A DNA stretch of 7,462 nt from CAYGJN01 sp964350135 (GTDB taxonomy: Bacteria; Bdellovibrionota; Bacteriovoracia; Bacteriovoracales; Bacteriovoracaceae): assembly GCA_964350135.1 (NCBI GenBank), contig CAYGJN010000119.1, positions 1 to 7,462 of the forward strand, read 5' to 3'. Positions 4,743 through 7,462 of the stretch are shown here, piece after piece; position 1 is the first letter of the stretch, and each line of letters begins with the position of its first letter. The notes under the pieces are model-generated. The model was not told where the DNA came from. It saw only the letters and a list, made by a program, of their open reading frames with translations, and made no database searches. The position numbers and the translations under genes are program-made.

Positions 4743-5662
4743 GTATGTCCATTTTCAAAAAGTGCGGCCATATAGGTTTCAATATAGTCAGTGTTTAAAG
4801 CTTCACAATCCGCTTGGTTAACAATTGTACAAACTGCATTGTTAACACCAAGTGCAGTATTGCAAGCAGTTACAAATGCTGCGAAATTATCATCAAGATC
4901 TGATAGAGATCCTGTATCTGTAGGAAGTGAGCTTGAGATTGCTGGAATAATATTAATCATCGTATTCATTAAAACAATTCCATTACAAGCAAGAGCCGTT
5001 GTCATATCAGCATGCCCACTACCACCACCAACACATGTTCCTGAAGTACCACCACCAACAGCTGCAAGTGCAGCAACTGCTGTATAATTCATATAGCAAT
5101 TATTACCAGCACCACCGCCACCTTTAGCACCAGTCGTTGTATTTGCATTACCAAAATGAAAGAAGTACTCACCAAGAGCAGCAAGAACCATATAAAGAGC
5201 TTGCATAGATATATTAGTATTATCACTTGAACTAAAAACTTCTTGGCGATCGGCCCAATCATAAATAGTGACACCACCTGCGGAAATAAGTGTATTAACG
5301 GCTGCATATAGATTGGCATAATCAATATCAGTAGCACTGGTCATATCATCACTTGTTGAAAATAAGGCCATGGATCTAAAGCTTGTTTCATCGTCAGTTG
5401 TATCAAGCGTATCAATATCAGTTCCAAAGAAAGTAATTTCATTGAAACTTGTAAAACAAGCTTGAGCCGAAGCGTATGTTTGATACCAACGAGCATTTGT
5501 TGTAATATCAGTCATAGCATCAAGAATATTAAGCGCATCTTGACACTGACCATCTGTTAAAAATAATTGTGCTGTGAGAATATCTTCTTTCTGCTCTTCA
5601 GAAATATCTGCGCAAGAAATAAAAAATAATAGGAAAAATATTGAAACTATAATCTTCTTCAA
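4739..5662 (-). CDS. Cys- and Gly-rich lipoprotein of unknown function
   Basis: Protein of 307 residues with a lipoprotein signal peptide: MKKIIVSIFFLLFFISC, lipobox F14-I15-S16-C17. The mature protein begins CAD; with no Asp at +2 it is expected in the outer membrane under enterobacterial sorting rules. Residues 26-73 look like a helical pair similar to one TPR unit (ILTAQLFLTDGQCQDALNIL, then ARWYQTYASAQACF). A Gly-rich linker follows at 178-216 (GGGG, GGG, GGG) with little else like it in the window. Eight further cysteines (40, 69, 189, 210, 226, 267, 278, 286) could form four disulfides in the periplasm. The protein is acidic and rich in Thr, Asp and Ala. The start is TTG at 5662, supported by AGGAGGG seven bases upstream and by the correct signal peptide. 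It overlaps the downstream barrel gene by four bases. I do not recognise a family; an accessory lipoprotein for the barrel is the likeliest reading. Confidence 0.82.
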   Translation of the reverse strand: MKKIIVSIFFLLFFISCADISEEQKEDILTAQLFLTDGQCQDALNILDAMTDITTNARWYQTYASAQACFTSFNEITFFGTDIDTLDTTDDETSFRSMALFSTSDDMTSATDIDYANLYAAVNTLISAGGVTIYDWADRQEVFSSSDNTNISMQALYMVLAALGEYFFHFGNANTTTGAKGGGGAGNNCYMNYTAVAALAAVGGGTSGTCVGGGSGHADMTTALACNGIVLMNTMINIIPAISSSLPTDTGSLSDLDDNFAAFVTACNTALGVNNAVCTIVNQADCEALNTDYIETYMAALFENGHT

Positions 5663-5665
5663 GAC

Positions 5666-5751
5666 TTATCCCTCCTAGAATAGCCCCCTTTTAGTATCTC
5701 AACTCTTTTAGTTGTGTGGTAGGGAGTAAAATTTTAGGGATAACTGGCTAT
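5666..5751 (-). promoter_or_regulatory. Possible SD-sequestering leader structure before the lipoprotein gene
   Basis: In the 98-base gap between the aminotransferase stop and the lipoprotein start, the minus-strand segment TTATCCCT (5736-5743) is perfectly complementary to AGGGATAA (5666-5673), which includes the 3' part of the Shine-Dalgarno. A second complementary pair, ATAGCC (5746-5751) and GGCTAT (5680-5685), interleaves with the first, so the two helices would be either a pseudoknot or mutually exclusive. A weak 5-bp hairpin (CAACT/AGTTG, 5700-5714) sits between. No clear terminator or promoter is seen, so the segment may be transcribed by read-through from the aminotransferase. The complementarity is seen; control of translation is inference. 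Confidence 0.3.
5670..5676 (-). promoter_or_regulatory. Strong ribosome binding site that fixes the TTG start of the lipoprotein
   Basis: On the minus strand AGGAGGG, a near-perfect anti-16S match, lies seven bases before TTG at 5662. It decides the start and may offset the weak start codon. Part of it is complementary to an upstream leader segment at 5736-5743. Confidence 0.85.
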
Positions 5752-5760
5752 CTTGATCAT

Positions 5761-6981
5761 TTAGCTCTGACTAACATACTCAAATGCTAAATCTATGGCC
5801 TCTGAGAAGATTTCTTTTTCAAGTACTAGACTAATTCGGCATGAATTAGGCACTCCAAAATCAGTACCGGGAACAACAACCACACCTTTTTCGTTAATAA
5901 GCCCTTCACAAATCTCTAAAGCGTAATCAGCAGTATCGTCTTCAGATTTTTTAAATTTATTCATGATTGGAGCTTTGGAAAAATCCCAGAAAAAATAGAA
6001 TGCTGAATTTGTTTGGTACCAAGATTTATCAAGTTTATATTTATGAAGTTTTTCTCGAATGATTTCAGAATTTACCTTTAAGTGAGACTTGATAGGTTTT
6101 AAATAGTCATTAATATCAGAAAAATCATATTCGATAAGAGCTTTTTGAATAAGGCTATTAGCTCCACTTGTTGATTGCCCCTGAATTTTGCCAATACCTT
6201 TTATGATATGAGAAGGCCCAATTGTATAGCCAATCCTAAGACCGGTGCAGGCCATTGATTTTGAAATACCATCAACGATAAAGGTTCTTTCTAAAAGTTT
6301 TTCATTAACTTGATAAACAAAAATTGGGGCTGGATCATAATAACTAAGGAGTCCGTAAATATCATCACTGATGATTTGAACTTTAGGGTATTTCTCAATC
6401 ATAGAAACAAAATTTTCAACCCAAGCTTTTGGATAATAGATACCACTAGGGTTTCCGGGACTATTTAAAACAATCGCCTTAGTTTTATCATTGATTGCGC
6501 CTTCAAGAATTTCTATATCAACTGGTTCAGCTGCTCCTGTGGAAGACTTTACAGCGACAGGCACACCATCCCAATACTTAACCATCTCTGGGTAAGAGAC
6601 CCAATAAGGAGCCATTACAATAACTTCATCCCCGGGATTTACGAGTGCTCCTAAAAGATTAAAAACAGATTGCTTGGCACCAGTGGAGACAATGCAAGAG
6701 TATTGATCACGAGGCAAAGAGATATTTTTTGTTTCTTCCGTGTGGGCCATAAATTTTTCTTTAAGTTCAGAAAAACCAGGCACTGGTGAGTACTGATACG
6801 AAGAAAGCATATTTAATTGCTTTGAAATTGCATCAATTAATTTTTGGCTTGGCTTAAAGGGAAGCTGTCCAGCTGTTAAGTTAAAAACTTTTTTCCCATC
6901 TTTTCTAAGCTTTTCAGCCCTAGAGTTTAATTTTAAAGTAATGCTTTCGCTTGAGTTTAAAATTCTATTAGAAAGAGACAT
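5761..6981 (-). CDS. Class I/II PLP-dependent aminotransferase, aspartate-aminotransferase-like
   Basis: Fold-type I PLP enzyme of 406 residues, near the usual 390-400 of subgroup Ib aspartate aminotransferases. Cofactor residues are in place: GAK (101-103) for the phosphate, W127 in APYWVSYPE stacking on the ring, N177 in NSPGNPSG, D206/D207 and Y209 in SDDIYG, the Schiff-base lysine K241 in DGISKSMACTGLRIGY, R249, and the substrate-carboxylate arginine R382 in CRISLV. It should swap amino groups between an amino acid (aspartate is the default guess) and 2-oxoglutarate in the cytoplasm. The N-terminal motif reads NLTAGQLPF where the family usually has a G-E-P-D-F sequence, and SDDIYG replaces SDEIYE, so the substrate may differ. 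The ATG lies one base after the coaD stop with AAGGA five bases upstream, so the two genes are one operon. Fold and cofactor are certain; the substrate is not. Confidence 0.92.
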   Translation of the reverse strand: MSLSNRILNSSESITLKLNSRAEKLRKDGKKVFNLTAGQLPFKPSQKLIDAISKQLNMLSSYQYSPVPGFSELKEKFMAHTEETKNISLPRDQYSCIVSTGAKQSVFNLLGALVNPGDEVIVMAPYWVSYPEMVKYWDGVPVAVKSSTGAAEPVDIEILEGAINDKTKAIVLNSPGNPSGIYYPKAWVENFVSMIEKYPKVQIISDDIYGLLSYYDPAPIFVYQVNEKLLERTFIVDGISKSMACTGLRIGYTIGPSHIIKGIGKIQGQSTSGANSLIQKALIEYDFSDINDYLKPIKSHLKVNSEIIREKLHKYKLDKSWYQTNSAFYFFWDFSKAPIMNKFKKSEDDTADYALEICEGLINEKGVVVVPGTDFGVPNSCRISLVLEKEIFSEAIDLAFEYVSQS

Positions 6982-6982
6982 A

Positions 6983-7462
6983 TCAGTCCTTCATGTTTTG
7001 AAGTTCGCTATAAACAACACTTGGTACAAATTCTTTTACATCACCGCCAAAACGATAAATTTCTTTAACCAATGAAGATGAGACATAGTAATTATGCTCA
7101 TTGGTTGTAATAAAAACTGTTTCCACTTGAGGGTTTAGCTTTCTATTCATTGTGGCCATCTGAAATTCTGAATCAAAATCCCCTGTCGGGCGTAATCCTC
7201 TTATAATGGCAGAGATACTATTATTTTTCGCATAATCAACAATCAACTTATCCCAACTTACAACAGTGATCCTATCTTCTCCTTTAAAGATTTCCTTAAT
7301 AAGAGAAACTCTTTTCTCAGCCTCAATAAAAGGTTTTTTTCTTGGAGGAACGGCCACAACAATTGTGAGGGATTTAAACAAGCCCATGGCCCTTACTGCA
7401 ACGTCATAATGACCATTGGTAAAAGGATCAAACGTACCTGCATAAAGTGCTTTTTTACTCAT
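6983..7462 (-). CDS. coaD: Phosphopantetheine adenylyltransferase
   Basis: Transfers AMP from ATP to 4'-phosphopantetheine to make dephospho-CoA, the fourth step of coenzyme A synthesis, in the cytoplasm. The 159 residues are the full normal length. The nucleotidyltransferase motif is intact: GTFDPFTNGH (9-18), with the T/HxGH signature at T15-H18. Other family marks are K42 in PPRKKPF, the segment AIIRGLRPTGDFDSEFQMATMNRKLNP (85-111), and SSSLVKE (128-134), which is the ISSSxVKE nucleotide-binding region with Val in place of Ile. The start ATG is the last codon of the window (7460-7462), so the promoter, ribosome binding site and upstream neighbours are out of view. The aminotransferase follows one base after the stop codon. 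There is nothing unusual in the protein itself. Confidence 0.97.
   Translation of the reverse strand: MSKKALYAGTFDPFTNGHYDVAVRAMGLFKSLTIVVAVPPRKKPFIEAEKRVSLIKEIFKGEDRITVVSWDKLIVDYAKNNSISAIIRGLRPTGDFDSEFQMATMNRKLNPQVETVFITTNEHNYYVSSSLVKEIYRFGGDVKEFVPSVVYSELQNMKD

Noticed and set aside
4791..5337. Open frames on both strands inside the lipoprotein gene
   Set aside because: Out-of-frame shadows of a gene with a clear lipobox and Shine-Dalgarno; compositions are artefacts of the Ala/Gly/Thr-rich coding sequence.

Overview
This is a chromosomal window from an AT-rich, Gram-negative bacterium. The envelope genes (a lipobox lipoprotein, an outer-membrane barrel protein, a DedA membrane protein), the PilZ protein, and the general look of the proteins fit a marine or soil deltaproteobacterium-like predator of the Bdellovibrionota (Bacteriovorax/Halobacteriovorax/Peredibacter type). 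That placement is an inference from style and gene content; no marker gene proves it. I see no mobile element, CRISPR array, tRNA or rRNA, and no gene-free stretch longer than 300 bases. The longest gap (401-640) is about 240 bases and is not empty.

Left part, plus strand (1-1708). The 3' end of a typical 2-Cys peroxiredoxin is closed by a strong hairpin terminator. The following gap holds a promoter-like region and a compact three-hairpin segment ending in a textbook intrinsic terminator (about 516-619). It is either an unrecognised small RNA or an attenuating leader of the next gene. A DedA-family membrane protein follows, beginning about 20 bases after that terminator and lacking a recognisable ribosome binding site. 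Then comes a 104-residue protein of unknown function, whose leader carries a hairpin with a GGA-containing loop resembling a CsrA site. Its stop codon interlocks with the stop of the convergent gene on the other strand.

Middle part, minus strand (1705-3580). A two-gene operon encodes a PIN-PhoH ATPase (nuclease domain plus NTPase domain) followed one base later by a PilZ-domain protein with an alpha-helical tail. The pair suggests a link between c-di-GMP sensing and RNA processing.

Right part, minus strand (3642-7462). Reading right to left: coaD (coenzyme A synthesis), a class I/II PLP aminotransferase one base downstream, a 98-base gap with possible SD-sequestering structure, a Cys- and Gly-rich lipoprotein, and an outer-membrane barrel protein of the PorV/UPF0164-like type that overlaps the lipoprotein by four bases (ATGA). 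The lipoprotein and barrel protein are probably made together and may work together at the outer membrane. PhoH and the lipoprotein both start at TTG codons behind strong Shine-Dalgarno sequences.

The most promising unexplained items are the structured RNA upstream of dedA, the PhoH-PilZ operon, the lipoprotein-barrel pair with its leader structure, and the GGA-loop hairpin before the unknown small gene.
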